Assembly (NCBI GenBank): GCA_964567745.1
Contig: CAZMNY010000060.1
Location: 1-37,486 of the forward strand
Direction of reading: 5' to 3'
DNA from: CAZMNY01 sp964567745
GTDB taxonomy: Bacteria > Planctomycetota > Planctomycetia > Pirellulales > Pirellulaceae
Length of the DNA: 37,486 nucleotides
The notes under the pieces were generated by a model. It made no database searches. It had not been told where the DNA came from and saw only the letters and a program-made list of their open reading frames with translations. Position 1 is the stretch's first letter. Every line of letters starts with the position of its first letter. Position numbers and translations under genes: made by a program. Shown in pieces: positions 23,310 to 32,274 of this stretch.

Positions 23310-25139
23310 TTAGAGGTAGGGGGCTAAGGGGCCGCCTCGCGCCGCAATTGCGTCGACTTTCTTGCTGACGGCGTCGTCGTCGATCAGTGGCGGGGCGTGG
23401 TGGGGTTTGCGTCGAGCGTCGATGACGAGCGGACCCGCGCAGCCCCAGTGCTTGTTGTCGACGAACGCCCCGACTCCATCGATGTCGGAGGCCGGGTTGC
23501 TGCGGGTAAAAGTGGACCAGAGAAAATTGCCGATTGATTTGGCGGCGAAGACCGAGTCATCGGAGAGAACGATCAGTCGGAATCTGTTCCAAGACGTACG
23601 CCCGTCCAGCGACTCGCAAAACGTTCGCAGGTGCTGATCGTCGGCACCGCAGCTGAGAGCTCGAACGATGACAACTCCGGGAAGCGCCAGTTGAGGATCG
23701 GCGAAGCCGTCCGGAAGATCCTCCAAGTCGTTCAGGCTCGTCGCCAATTCAAAACGGGGCTTGCCGACAGCGGCGACGACGACCTTGGAGCCCTGATTCA
23801 GTCCGGCACCCGAGTAGTCGAGCGTATCGATGGTCGTGTTGGTTTGAAAATGCAGATCGCGTCGCCAATCGGCGCGAGCAAGCATGTGGACGAAGAAGGA
23901 CTGCTCATCGCCAACTTGTAGGTTTTCGTCATCGAATTGATTGGCAATCCAAATGAATTTGGCAAGCGACATTTGACCTTGGCCGAGAATCGCATTGGCT
24001 TGTGTCAGGAGCTCTTGCGGCTGCGACGGCTCCAGATAGGGCGTGTAGCGTTCGCTTCCGATCGCCAACAGCAGCGGGTGAACGCCGGCGGCGTCGACGG
24101 CATTGACTGCCCGCACGCCAGGGATAACGGTTGGAATGATGGGACCGGTCAACTCATGAATGAGTTCGCCGAACGCCGTGTCTTCCTGAGGGGGCCGCCC
24201 GACGACGGTAAAAGGCCAAATTGCCTGGCGACGCGCGAAGACTTTTTCAACTTGCAGCACCGGGAACGGGTGCTGGAGGCTGTAGTAACCGAGGTGATCA
24301 CCGAAGGGGCCTTCCGGCAGCAGCCGATCGGGATGAACCACGCCGCTGATGCAAAAATCGGCGTCGGCATAGATTGGCTTGGCCGCTGCGCCGTGCAGCA
24401 TGCGAATGCGATGGCCAGCGAGCGCTCCAGCGAAGCCGAGTTCGGACATGCCTTCGGGCAATGGCATGACAGCGGCCAGAGTCATCGCTGGCGTGCCGCC
24501 CACGAATACGTTGACTCGAAACGGCTCGCCTCTGGCCAGCGTCCGTTTGTGATGCACGCCGATGCCTCGATGCAACTGGTAGTGCAGACCGACTTCCTCG
24601 TCCCCGGCGTAATCGCCTCCGGACAACTGGATTCGGTACATTCCCAGGTTCGAGCGGCGCGTGCCTGGCGAGTGAGGATCCTCTGAATAGACTTGAGGCA
24701 GAGTGACAAAAGCGCCGCCGTCGTCTGGCCAACTGACCAGTTGAGGCAGATCGGAGATCCTGATCTGCTCGGTCGCGACAGCTCCGCTCGACACCCGCTT
24801 CGGCCTCATCGCCAAGCCGAGCCGAGCGGCGGCGAGGTAGTGAAACGGGCGAGACCAGAAGCGGTTCGGATCTGTTTTCAGCCCGATCAGGCTGCGAACT
24901 CGGGCGAGCGTGTCTCGAAACAGAAACCTGGCTCGCTCGATGTCGCCGAACAGATTCGAGACCATCGGAAATCGGCAGCCGACAACGTTGGAGAAAAAAA
25001 TGGCTGGACCGCCCCGCTGAAAAACGCGGCGATGAATCTCGGCGGCCTCGAGATTGGCTTCAATCGGTTCGTCGATTTCAATCAGTTTGCCGTTGGACTT
25101 TAAATCGGCGACACACTGACGAAGCGACCGGTAACCCAT
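23310..25139 (-). CDS. UbiD-family decarboxylase
   Basis: A 609-residue member of the UbiD family, reversible decarboxylases that use prenylated FMN and act on aromatic or polyprenylated substrates. Signatures include GYRSLRQCVADLKSNGKLIE, GNxP-type cofactor loops (NVFVGGTPAMTLAAVMPLPEG), LPEGPFGDHLGYYSLQHPFP and the core FGELIHELTGPIIPTVIPGV. A C-terminal extension (DNKHWGCAGPLVIDARRKPH) follows. Length and extension fit the large subfamily that includes menaquinone (futalosine-route) decarboxylases as well as UbiD itself. No UbiX or menaquinone gene is adjacent, so the pathway is open. It is convergent with the truncated fragment at 22523-23291 (18-bp gap). Confidence 0.88.
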   Translation of the reverse strand: MGYRSLRQCVADLKSNGKLIEIDEPIEANLEAAEIHRRVFQRGGPAIFFSNVVGCRFPMVSNLFGDIERARFLFRDTLARVRSLIGLKTDPNRFWSRPFHYLAAARLGLAMRPKRVSSGAVATEQIRISDLPQLVSWPDDGGAFVTLPQVYSEDPHSPGTRRSNLGMYRIQLSGGDYAGDEEVGLHYQLHRGIGVHHKRTLARGEPFRVNVFVGGTPAMTLAAVMPLPEGMSELGFAGALAGHRIRMLHGAAAKPIYADADFCISGVVHPDRLLPEGPFGDHLGYYSLQHPFPVLQVEKVFARRQAIWPFTVVGRPPQEDTAFGELIHELTGPIIPTVIPGVRAVNAVDAAGVHPLLLAIGSERYTPYLEPSQPQELLTQANAILGQGQMSLAKFIWIANQFDDENLQVGDEQSFFVHMLARADWRRDLHFQTNTTIDTLDYSGAGLNQGSKVVVAAVGKPRFELATSLNDLEDLPDGFADPQLALPGVVIVRALSCGADDQHLRTFCESLDGRTSWNRFRLIVLSDDSVFAAKSIGNFLWSTFTRSNPASDIDGVGAFVDNKHWGCAGPLVIDARRKPHHAPPLIDDDAVSKKVDAIAARGGPLAPYL

Positions 25140-25444
25140 GAGAAACTCGAGAAAAGCGGCGTTGGGGCCCAGCGAGAACGAGGCAAGATTAGAACGATTA
25201 TCGGCAATCTTATCATCCGGCCCGGTTTAGGTCGTTAGCCCATTTGCCCATCTTTTTTCGGCTCATTGACCGCGACAGGAATGGCGAACTGGGCTTAGAA
25301 TGGATTGACCGGGGCAGGCTGAGGCGACGTGGCATGGGGTCGTGGCATGGGTGGTCGCTCAACGCTTCAAGCAGAAACAAGTTGTGCTCCCCTTACGTAA
25401 GTACTGAATCTAGTCTCCAGCGAACTCCGACGAGGATCCTATCG
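25140..25444. other. Divergent intergenic region
   Basis: These 305 bp lie between the starts of the UbiD-like gene and the lipoprotein gene. A TTGACC at 25266 and a TAGAAT at 25296 exist, but the 24-base spacing does not suit a standard promoter. No gene is seen. Confidence 0.5.
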
Positions 25445-27289
25445 ATGTCGCGACGCTATTCTCCCGCCTTCATGAGCTGCGGTCTCCTGTTTGGCCTGCT
25501 TGTCGTTGCGGGCTGTCAAGGCGATACGTCGGAACCAGTTGCTGAGGCGAAAAAGTTCGAGGTGGCTGATGAGCCGTCGACGGATCTAGGGGCGACGACC
25601 GATCCTGGGCCGACAACGGATCCAGCACCTGCCACGGATCCTGCTGCGACCGATCCTGCTCCGAAAACGGATCCAGGACCGACCACCGTTCCAGGACCGA
25701 CGACCGACCCTGCCGCTCCGTCGGATCCAGGTCCGACGACGGATCCAGGCCCCGCGCCGAAACGTGATCCAGGCCCGGGAACGCCGAGCAAGACAGCGCC
25801 GCCTGCGAAGACATCGAGTGGCGGATCCGATCCGCCCAAGACGCCTGGTGCCGTCAGGCCGCCGGTGGCACCGCCCGGAAACGCGGGCCCTCCGGAAACG
25901 CTCGATATTGAAAAGTTCAAACCGGCCGAGAATTTCACGCCCAAGCAACTGGTCGCACACCTTGAAGCGTTGGGCAAAGTCCAACCGACCTCGACGTCCC
26001 AACAGGGCCGATACGTTGAGGCTCAAGCCCTTTTGCGAGGCCGTATCTTGGCGAGCGAAAAGCTGATGAACTCATCCGAATCCTCGGTTGAGCAAAAGCT
26101 GCTCGGCGTCAGGGTGAAGATCGATTCGCTCAACACGCTCAATCAATTGGGCCTGCCGAACATTCTTGAGCACCTCAAGCAATTCGTTCGAGCTTTGAAG
26201 GACCATCCGATTCCCGAGCTCGCAAGCAAAGGCCGCGTCTTGTATTTGGCCGTGGCCACAGGGGACTTAGCCAGCCCGAACGGGACGGACCCGAAATGGG
26301 TCGCCGAAGAGGTGCTTGCGGTGTTAAAGGACGAACCCAAATCGATTGAGATGCTTCAGATCACCCAAGAGGCTTCGGTTCATCTGATGCAAATGGGATT
26401 CGAGGAAGACGGCAGGCGCTGCGCGGACGCCGTGATCAAGCGATTTGAGGGCGACGAGGACGAAAACATTTCCAAGACCATCGGTAACTTCAAGGAGGGG
26501 CTGGCTCTCTCTTCGTTCAAGCTTGGTGAAAAGATCCATGCGGCCATGACGAACAAGAGCGCCGCGGCCGACGTCGTCAAAGCGGCGACTGCCATTTCGA
26601 AACTCGAGAATCGCGGCATGCCGACTCTTCAGTTGCTCGCCCAGGCGGCTCAGTACATGGAGTTTGCCGGCCATTACAAAGAAGCGGGACAGCTCAACGA
26701 CCTGATGGACGTCTCATTTGGCTCGAGCAAAGAAAAACGACTTCAGTCATTGATGAAGGAAGCGATCGGCTCGGCGAAGAAACGACTTGCCCTGATCGGC
26801 AAGCCTTTGCCAATCTCCGGCGAGAAAGTCAGCGGCGGCGAATTGAAATGGAGCGACTACGAGGGGAAAGTCGTCCTGATCGATTTCTGGGCATCCTGGT
26901 GCCAGCCCTGTTTGGAGGAAATGCCAAACATCAAGGCGAACTACGACAAATACAAGAGCAAGGGCTTTGAGGTCATCGGGTACAACTTGGACAAAGACCC
27001 CAAGGCGTTGGCGGCATTTTTTGAGAATCAAAAACTTCCATGGCCGTCCGTGCTTGGAAAGGACGCCAAGAAGCGAGGCTTTGGCATCGATGAATTCGCC
27101 AACTCGCTAGGCATCGACGGCATACCGTTCGTCGTCCTGATCGGTCGCGATGGCAACGTCGCCGACATCCACGTTCGAGGCCCCAAGCTTGGCGAAAACC
27201 TGGAAAAGCTGCTCGGCGACAAGAAAGCTGGACCAGCCGAGAAGAAGCCAGCCGAGAAAAAGCCCGAAGAGAAAAAGCCAGCCGAATAG
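25445..27289 (+). CDS. Thioredoxin-domain (TlpA-like) lipoprotein
   Basis: A 614-residue protein. The ATG at 25445 opens into a lipoprotein signal with lipobox LLVVAGC; codons above it are non-coding in character. Residues 30-150 are a (TDPGPTTDP)n low-complexity spacer. Residues 150-450 are a helical domain of unknown type. The C-terminal domain (about 455-590) is TlpA/ResA-like: GGELKWSDYEGKVVLIDFWA, active site WCQPC with C486 and C489, a long GYNLDKDPKALAAFFENQKL helix, and the cis-Pro loop GIPFVVLIG. It ends in an AEKKP repeat tail. Anchored at the membrane, it probably reduces or isomerises protein thiols in the periplasm. Partners are not in the window. Confidence 0.88.
   Translation: MSRRYSPAFMSCGLLFGLLVVAGCQGDTSEPVAEAKKFEVADEPSTDLGATTDPGPTTDPAPATDPAATDPAPKTDPGPTTVPGPTTDPAAPSDPGPTTDPGPAPKRDPGPGTPSKTAPPAKTSSGGSDPPKTPGAVRPPVAPPGNAGPPETLDIEKFKPAENFTPKQLVAHLEALGKVQPTSTSQQGRYVEAQALLRGRILASEKLMNSSESSVEQKLLGVRVKIDSLNTLNQLGLPNILEHLKQFVRALKDHPIPELASKGRVLYLAVATGDLASPNGTDPKWVAEEVLAVLKDEPKSIEMLQITQEASVHLMQMGFEEDGRRCADAVIKRFEGDEDENISKTIGNFKEGLALSSFKLGEKIHAAMTNKSAAADVVKAATAISKLENRGMPTLQLLAQAAQYMEFAGHYKEAGQLNDLMDVSFGSSKEKRLQSLMKEAIGSAKKRLALIGKPLPISGEKVSGGELKWSDYEGKVVLIDFWASWCQPCLEEMPNIKANYDKYKSKGFEVIGYNLDKDPKALAAFFENQKLPWPSVLGKDAKKRGFGIDEFANSLGIDGIPFVVLIGRDGNVADIHVRGPKLGENLEKLLGDKKAGPAEKKPAEKKPEEKKPAE
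25590..25800 (+). repeat. In-gene repeat encoding TDPGP/TDPAP units
   Basis: Degenerate tandem 12-18 base units (GATCCAGGTCCGACGACG type) encode a Pro/Thr/Asp spacer of about 65 residues in the thioredoxin lipoprotein. Unit ends share GATCC, so the array has many GGATCC/GGATC sites. Confidence 0.7.
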
Positions 27290-27335
27290 AATCGATATTT
27301 GTTCGACCGGCGCGCAACTGACTCGCTTCCGCGAC

Positions 27336-27911
27336 TCAACTCAGACTGAGTTCGCCAAGGGTCACGGCTTCGGGATGATCTGCCAGCGAGCGGAGAGCTT
27401 GCACGAATCGGCCGCCGTTTTCGTACCATCGATGGGTGCCGAAACGGCACCACGTTAGATCCATCAAAAAGCAAACAGAGCCGTCGTTTCCGCAGGGAAG
27501 CGAGGCGATGACGCGCCGGTGCGGCACGGGTTCGATGTGGTAAAAGTCGAGCCCGAGTCGCGAGACGTGTTTGCCGAGGACGAAGATCGACAGGTCGGAC
27601 ACAAGTTTCCCATGGGTCGTGACCGGCGTGACCTGGACGGGATAGGGAAACGGGTGCCGAGGTTCGCGGCGTCGTTCAACCGCCTCCCGAATCGGCCGCG
27701 CTCCGACCAGAGCCGCCCGGATCCGTTCGCCAATGGGGTCATTTCTGCAGACCGGCGAGCCGTTGAGTGGCTCGAGCGGCCCGACTGACAGGCAATCCAG
27801 AGGATCCTCCGCCTGCCGCCATTCGTTCACGATGGATCGATTCATTGCGTGCGATACCCATAGATGTGCTGTCGAAAAGTCACGGCCCATGGGAAGGCCA
27901 GTCGACAACAA
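27336..27911 (-). CDS. Possible PilZ-like domain protein
   Basis: Up to 191 residues from 27911; in-frame ATGs at 27890 and 27845 are alternative starts, and none has a convincing ribosome-binding site. After an N-terminal 75 residues, an RRREPRHPFPYPVQVTPV segment begins a beta-rich domain, then DLSIFVLGKHVSRLGLDFYH (compare the PilZ D/NxSxxG motif), a PHRRVIASLPCGND strand, LDLTWCRFGTHRWYENGGRF-like text and a short C-terminus. PilZ domains bind cyclic-di-GMP through RxxxR plus D/NxSxxG. RRREPRH fits the first motif, but the second is imperfect, so ligand binding is uncertain. It is convergent with the thioredoxin lipoprotein (46 bp). Confidence 0.62.
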   Translation of the reverse strand: MLSTGLPMGRDFSTAHLWVSHAMNRSIVNEWRQAEDPLDCLSVGPLEPLNGSPVCRNDPIGERIRAALVGARPIREAVERRREPRHPFPYPVQVTPVTTHGKLVSDLSIFVLGKHVSRLGLDFYHIEPVPHRRVIASLPCGNDGSVCFLMDLTWCRFGTHRWYENGGRFVQALRSLADHPEAVTLGELSLS

Positions 27912-28186
27912 AAGGTCGACTTCGGGGCTGCGTTATCGAGATGAGCCCAACGTTTCGTCGACGAACTGCCATAAGTTATTTACGTCGATAATCGTCGCTC
28001 GGCAAACTCCCAGCGGTGAGCGAACGTCGGTTTAGCTGAGCCGTTCGGGTTGTAACGGATATGTTCAATAGGAAATCGGGGAAAACTGCGACGGCCGTCG
28101 CTGATGTTGCCTTTTTGCATCGTATGTTTACTTGACGCCTCACCGCCTCCCGCGTGTCGGATCGGTGAGAACGCGAGCCAAATTGG

Positions 28187-29350
28187 ATGAAAGCAGCGAT
28201 GGTAACGCAAGCGAAACGCGGTGTTTTTTCGGTCGTCGGTCGATATTCGATTGTTGCAATTGCATGTGCTTTGTGCGCTGCGGGCGTCAGTGCGCGCGAA
28301 ACGAACGAACTGAGGTCCGAGTTGTTGGCCGACGCTTCGGATGGCTCGCTGGACGAATTCACGCTGAGCCAAGCGGCACTCATCGCCGGTCGCGATCTCG
28401 ACTGGGCTGAGTATGAGCGAGCGAATCGGACACTTGATCAAATCGTAAAAGCGTCACGGCAAGTCGCGAATGAGGTTGAGGACGAGAAAAGAGGCGTTGC
28501 GCTGTTTCGATTCATGCACCGCGAAGTGTTGAGCGGCGAGTATCGAAGCGCTCAAAACGACTTGGTTCGACTACTCGACACAGGTGATTACAACTGCGTT
28601 ACCGCAACCATCCTCTATCAGACGCTCTGCCGAGCTTCGCACGCACGAACTCGAGCCATCGCGGTGCCGGCGCACGTCTTCTGCCGCTTGGTTGACGGAG
28701 CAGGGGAGGATGTGGAAACGACGTGTCCAACTTGGTTTGAGCAGACGAAGCGAACGCACCCTCGCGCCGGACGCGAGGTTTCGGACCTGCAACTGGTCGG
28801 CAAGATTTTCTACAACCGCGGCGTTTACTTTCTCGAGCATGAACGATTTCCGGAAGCGCTCGAGCAACTGAATGTCAGCTTGCAGTTTGACATGCACGAT
28901 AACACGGCCAAGTCGAATCGCTTGGCGGCCTTCAACAATTGGGTGCTCGCCAAAGTGCAATTGCACCAATTCGCGGAGGCGGCTGAGTTGCTCGAGCGAG
29001 GCATGGCGATCGACGCGACATACGGTCCGTTTCTCGCCAACGACTTGCACATTCATCAACGGTGGGTCAGAGACTTGTGCGAGCAGCGACGGGAAGACGA
29101 GGCGGTTCGTCTGCTTCTTCAGCGGCGAGATTACCGCCCCGACCAACCCCTGTATCGCGATGGCCCCGTCGCCATCTACCGTCACTGGCTCGACCGACTG
29201 GCTCGCGACGGCGATTGGCGCAGCGAGCTCCCTCAACTCGTCGAGGTTCGCGACATGCTGCCAGCGACCAACCGGCTTCTGCAAGAAGAGCAAGCCGCGC
29301 TCGGCTTCGCCGCCGCCAGCGAGATCGCGACTCATGTCTTGGCGGAGTAA
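28187..29350 (+). CDS. Exported transglutaminase-like protein with TPR region
   Basis: A 387-residue protein with a signal peptide (SIVAIACALCAAGVSA, cleavage near 36). Residues 45-190 resemble the SirB1/transglutaminase-like domain: catalytic-type Cys137 in GDYNCVTATILYQTL, His163 in AVPAHVFCRLV and an acidic residue shortly after (near 174). After that come TPR-like helices: FYNRGVYFLEHERFPEALEQ, NVSLQFDMHD and NNWVLAKVQLHQFAEAAELL, then a helical tail. Domains of this type are often structural rather than catalytic, but the Cys/His pair is present here. No clear Shine-Dalgarno precedes either the 28187 or 28199 ATG. The upstream 275 bp hold no gene. Confidence 0.78.
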   Translation: MKAAMVTQAKRGVFSVVGRYSIVAIACALCAAGVSARETNELRSELLADASDGSLDEFTLSQAALIAGRDLDWAEYERANRTLDQIVKASRQVANEVEDEKRGVALFRFMHREVLSGEYRSAQNDLVRLLDTGDYNCVTATILYQTLCRASHARTRAIAVPAHVFCRLVDGAGEDVETTCPTWFEQTKRTHPRAGREVSDLQLVGKIFYNRGVYFLEHERFPEALEQLNVSLQFDMHDNTAKSNRLAAFNNWVLAKVQLHQFAEAAELLERGMAIDATYGPFLANDLHIHQRWVRDLCEQRREDEAVRLLLQRRDYRPDQPLYRDGPVAIYRHWLDRLARDGDWRSELPQLVEVRDMLPATNRLLQEEQAALGFAAASEIATHVLAE

Positions 29351-29695
29351 ACGCCGCGGCGTTCACGAGTGAAACTCTCTCTTTTCACTCGTACTCTTAA
29401 GCTTACTATTCTTCTTACTCTCGGCCTTTGGGGACACTTCAAACGCGCTGCCGCGCCGCCCCATGTCTTCCTCTTATGCCAGTAACGGACGCGACCCGTT
29501 GCCGCAGGCCAGGCAAGCATTTATTGGCCGAGTTCCTGCGGAAAGATGGCGTCAAGTCGTACGCTGGCCGGGAGTCGTCGCTGACGCTTCGGGCTCGTTG
29601 CAGTCCCCAGTTGAAGCAATCTGTCAGATCACTCAACCCAACGACATGGCGTCGCCTCGCCTAGGCAACGTGATAACCGAGGACGCTTGACTCTG
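29351..29695. other. Intergenic region with simple-repeat tract and repeat A
   Basis: This 345-bp gap between convergent genes contains a pyrimidine-rich CTC(G/T)TACTCTTA-type tract (29375-29425) and the fourth copy of repeat A (29494-29513). No gene is seen. Confidence 0.6.
29494..29513 (+). repeat. Interspersed intergenic repeat A, copy 4
   Basis: ACCCGTTGCCGCAGGCCAGG; one mismatch to copies 1 and 2, and 25 kb away from them. Confidence 0.6.
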
Positions 29696-30910
29696 CTACA
29701 TTTCGGCGGGCAGATGGTGGCCTAGCTTGTCTCGTTTCGTAGCGAGATAGGTCGCATTGTGCTCGTTCGCCGGCGGAACGATCGGCACTTGGCCGACGAC
29801 CTGGATGCCAAAACCTCGAATATTGAACGCATCCGATTTCTTGGGATTGTTGGTCAACAGCTGGATTTTGTGGAGGCCCAAGTCTTTCAGGATTTGCAGG
29901 CCAATTCCGTAGTCCCTCAAATCGGCTTTGTGGCCGAGCGACTGGTTCGCTTCCACCGTATCTTGGCCTTGGTCCTGGAGTGCGTACGCTTTGATTTTCT
30001 CGATCAGCCCGATACCTCGGCCCTCTTGGGGCAGGTAGACCAGTACGCCAGCTCCGGCCTTGCTGATCATTTCGAGAGCCATGTGAAGTTGGTCGCCGCA
30101 GTCGCATCGCAGTGAACGAATCAAGTCGCCGGTAAAGCAGCTCGAATGCATTCGAACCAGTGGCGCCGACTCAGCCTTGGAGGGCTCGCCGAAGACCAAA
30201 GTCAATGGATGTTGATTCTCGTATTGAACGTCGTAATAGATCAACTTGAACTCGCCGTAGGATGTTGGCAGTCGAGCCTCGACGCCTCGCGACACCAGCT
30301 TTTCACTGACTCGGCGGTGGGCGATGAGCGCTTCGATCGAGATCATTTTCAAGTTGTTTTTTTTGGCGATTTCACGCAGTTGGTCGCGTGAAGCTCGATC
30401 GCCCGTTTCATCGAGAATCTCACAAAGCACGCCTGCCGGTGCCAGTCCCGCCATCCGAGCGAGGTCGACGGCCGCTTCCGTATGGCCAGCGCGGCGAAGC
30501 ACGCCGCCTTCTTTGGCCACGAGTGTCGGCACGTGACCCGGGCGGACGAACGTTTCGGGCCGCGAATCGGGGTCCGCCAGAGCTCGAATCGTTCGGCAAC
30601 GCTCCTCGGCGGTAATGCCCGTCTTGACCGTGTGATGGTCGACCGGCGTCCGATACGCCGTCGCCAAAGGTGCGGTATTGTTGTCAACAAGCGGCTTGAG
30701 TTTCAGCCGTTGACAGTCCGCCGGGAGCACGGGAGCGCAAGGAATGCCGCGACCACTCATGATGAAATTGAGGGCCTCAGGAGTGACCTTTTCGGCGGCG
30801 CAGATAAAATCGCCTTCGTTCTCGCGATCTTCCGCGTCGACGACGATGACCACTTCGCCTTCGCGAATCGCGTCTACGGCAGCCTGAATGGTTGAAAACT
30901 CGAAGGACAT
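29696..30910 (-). CDS. ribBA: Bifunctional riboflavin protein RibBA (DHBP synthase/GTP cyclohydrolase II)
   Basis: A 404-residue fusion of two early riboflavin enzymes. The N-terminal RibB domain (1-205) makes 3,4-dihydroxy-2-butanone 4-phosphate from ribulose 5-phosphate: DAEDRENEGDF acidic loop, GRGIPCAPV, RPGHVPTL and GGVLRRAGHTEAAVDL. The usual FTVSVD stretch is replaced by AYRTPVDHHTVKTGI. The C-terminal RibA domain (about 210-404) opens GTP: the zinc site is CFTGDLIRSLRCDCG (C-x10-C-x-C), followed by LPQEGRGIGLIEKI and the LLTNNPKK signature. I see no FMN riboswitch in the 323 bp upstream. The gene is on its own. Confidence 0.94.
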   Translation of the reverse strand: MSFEFSTIQAAVDAIREGEVVIVVDAEDRENEGDFICAAEKVTPEALNFIMSGRGIPCAPVLPADCQRLKLKPLVDNNTAPLATAYRTPVDHHTVKTGITAEERCRTIRALADPDSRPETFVRPGHVPTLVAKEGGVLRRAGHTEAAVDLARMAGLAPAGVLCEILDETGDRASRDQLREIAKKNNLKMISIEALIAHRRVSEKLVSRGVEARLPTSYGEFKLIYYDVQYENQHPLTLVFGEPSKAESAPLVRMHSSCFTGDLIRSLRCDCGDQLHMALEMISKAGAGVLVYLPQEGRGIGLIEKIKAYALQDQGQDTVEANQSLGHKADLRDYGIGLQILKDLGLHKIQLLTNNPKKSDAFNIRGFGIQVVGQVPIVPPANEHNATYLATKRDKLGHHLPAEM

Positions 30911-31233
30911 TGTCTGGAGCCCTGTTTAAAAGAGAAGCGTTGGACGATCTGTCCTAATCTCTCGATCTTACTCATACTATTCATACTGCTCTTAATCTTA
31001 CTCTTAATCGCAATCTTATTCTGGGCCCCTCAGCAGTCGAAACGCAACAATACGGCGGTGCGCCTTGTTTATTTCTCGACCTGCATTCGATCAGCTTGGT
31101 GGGCTGGTGAGGCTCCTGCAAACGAGTTGTGCTTGGGGAGTAAGATTAGGATTAACGGTAAGATTGAGAGACGAGAGCGAAGAACGACAGGCGGCCAGCT
31201 TCGATTTCAAAATCTGTCTGATGCAGAATCTGG
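30911..31233. other. Divergent intergenic region with simple repeats
   Basis: This 323-bp gap contains CTTACTC/TCTTAATC-type repeats (30950-31020) and a purine-rich GAGTAAGATTAGGATTAACG stretch (31137-31170), which is nearly the complement of the first. There is no gene. Promoters for ribBA and the hydrolase gene must be here but are not recognisable. Confidence 0.6.
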
Positions 31234-32274
31234 ATGGGGGATGAGTTGACAGTTTTTAAACCTGCGACGAGCGGACGAGCGCAATCCCACCCGATGCTGC
31301 TAGCGCTAATGTGCACGGCCGCGCAGTGTTTCTTGGCAATGACTTGTCTCTTGGCGATGACTTCGCCAGCGGTTGTCGCCGCCGAGCCGCATGATCCCGC
31401 TACGTTGCAGAGGCTTCGCGGGCTGTCCTATGCAAAACGCGACGGCGTCGAGCTATTTGCCGATATTTACATGCCTCCGGGCGAAGGGCCCAACCCAGGT
31501 GTCTTGATGGTGCATGGCGGAGCGTGGGCGGCGGGCAGCAAATGGAACGTGCTGTTTCACGCAAATCAGCTGGCTCAGCATGGCTACACCGTGGCCGCCA
31601 TCGACTACCGTTTGGCACCGAAGCACAAGTTTCCGGCTCAGTTGGAGGACTGCCGAGCGGCGCTTGATTGGATGCGGGCCAACGCAGACAAATATCGGAT
31701 CGACAAGTCCCGCATCGGTGCCTACGGCTACTCCGCAGGCGGACACTTGGTTTCTCTGCTCGCTGTCACGGACCGGAAAAAGCGGCCCGAAGGGGCTGGG
31801 AGATTGAAGGCTGTGGTTGCCGGCGGCGCGCCCTGCAGCTTCGACTGGATCGATCGGGAGAGCCGAAGTTTGGCTTATTTCTTGGGTGCCTCCCGAGCTG
31901 AAAACCCGATGGTCTACCAAGACGCCTCGCCGCTTACCTTCGTCTCGCCAAAAGCCCCGCCCTTCTTCTTCTTTCACGGAGAACGAGATCGCCTGGTTCC
32001 GATGAGCAGCAGCGACGCACTGCATCAGCTGCTCAAGAAGTCGGGAGTCGACAGCTCGTTTCACGTCGTTCCGAAGCAGGGCCACCTGCCGGCATTCTTC
32101 GACCAGAAAGCTCGGACCATGGCCATCAAGTTCCTCGACCGCGTCCTCAAGAAGGAAGCGAAGAAGCCCCTGCAGAAGAAGCCAACACAGCGGAAAACAA
32201 CACAGCTGCCGAATCCAACACCGTCGCAGCCGAAGCCAGAATCCTTGACGAAGCCACCGAGCCCATGCGGTTAG
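31234..32274 (+). CDS. Exported alpha/beta hydrolase (BD-FAE/esterase type)
   Basis: A 346-residue protein from the ATG at 31234 (a second in-frame ATG at 31294 begins MLLALMCTAAQ and would give a more typical signal). After the signal (AVVAAEP) the domain has an HGGAW oxyanion loop, nucleophile S167 in GYSAGG, acid D252 in HGERDRLVP and base H284 in KQGHLPAFF. These mark an acetyl-xylan/feruloyl esterase-like carboxylesterase. The C-terminal 45 residues are Lys/Pro-rich and disordered (KKEAKKPLQKKPTQRK). It is likely a periplasmic esterase acting on polysaccharide acyl groups, though the substrate is inferred only. It overlaps the next gene by 10 bp. Confidence 0.87.
   Translation: MGDELTVFKPATSGRAQSHPMLLALMCTAAQCFLAMTCLLAMTSPAVVAAEPHDPATLQRLRGLSYAKRDGVELFADIYMPPGEGPNPGVLMVHGGAWAAGSKWNVLFHANQLAQHGYTVAAIDYRLAPKHKFPAQLEDCRAALDWMRANADKYRIDKSRIGAYGYSAGGHLVSLLAVTDRKKRPEGAGRLKAVVAGGAPCSFDWIDRESRSLAYFLGASRAENPMVYQDASPLTFVSPKAPPFFFFHGERDRLVPMSSSDALHQLLKKSGVDSSFHVVPKQGHLPAFFDQKARTMAIKFLDRVLKKEAKKPLQKKPTQRKTTQLPNPTPSQPKPESLTKPPSPCG

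Noticed and set aside
25266..25301. Promoter with TTGACC and TAGAAT before the thioredoxin lipoprotein
   Set aside because: The 24-base spacing is far from the usual 16-18.
25590..25800. CRISPR-like array in the GATCC-rich repeat
   Set aside because: It is a coding low-complexity array with short, drifting units and no unique spacers.
30911..31233. FMN riboswitch before ribBA
   Set aside because: No AGGGUGAAAUUCCCGACCGG-like core on the minus strand.
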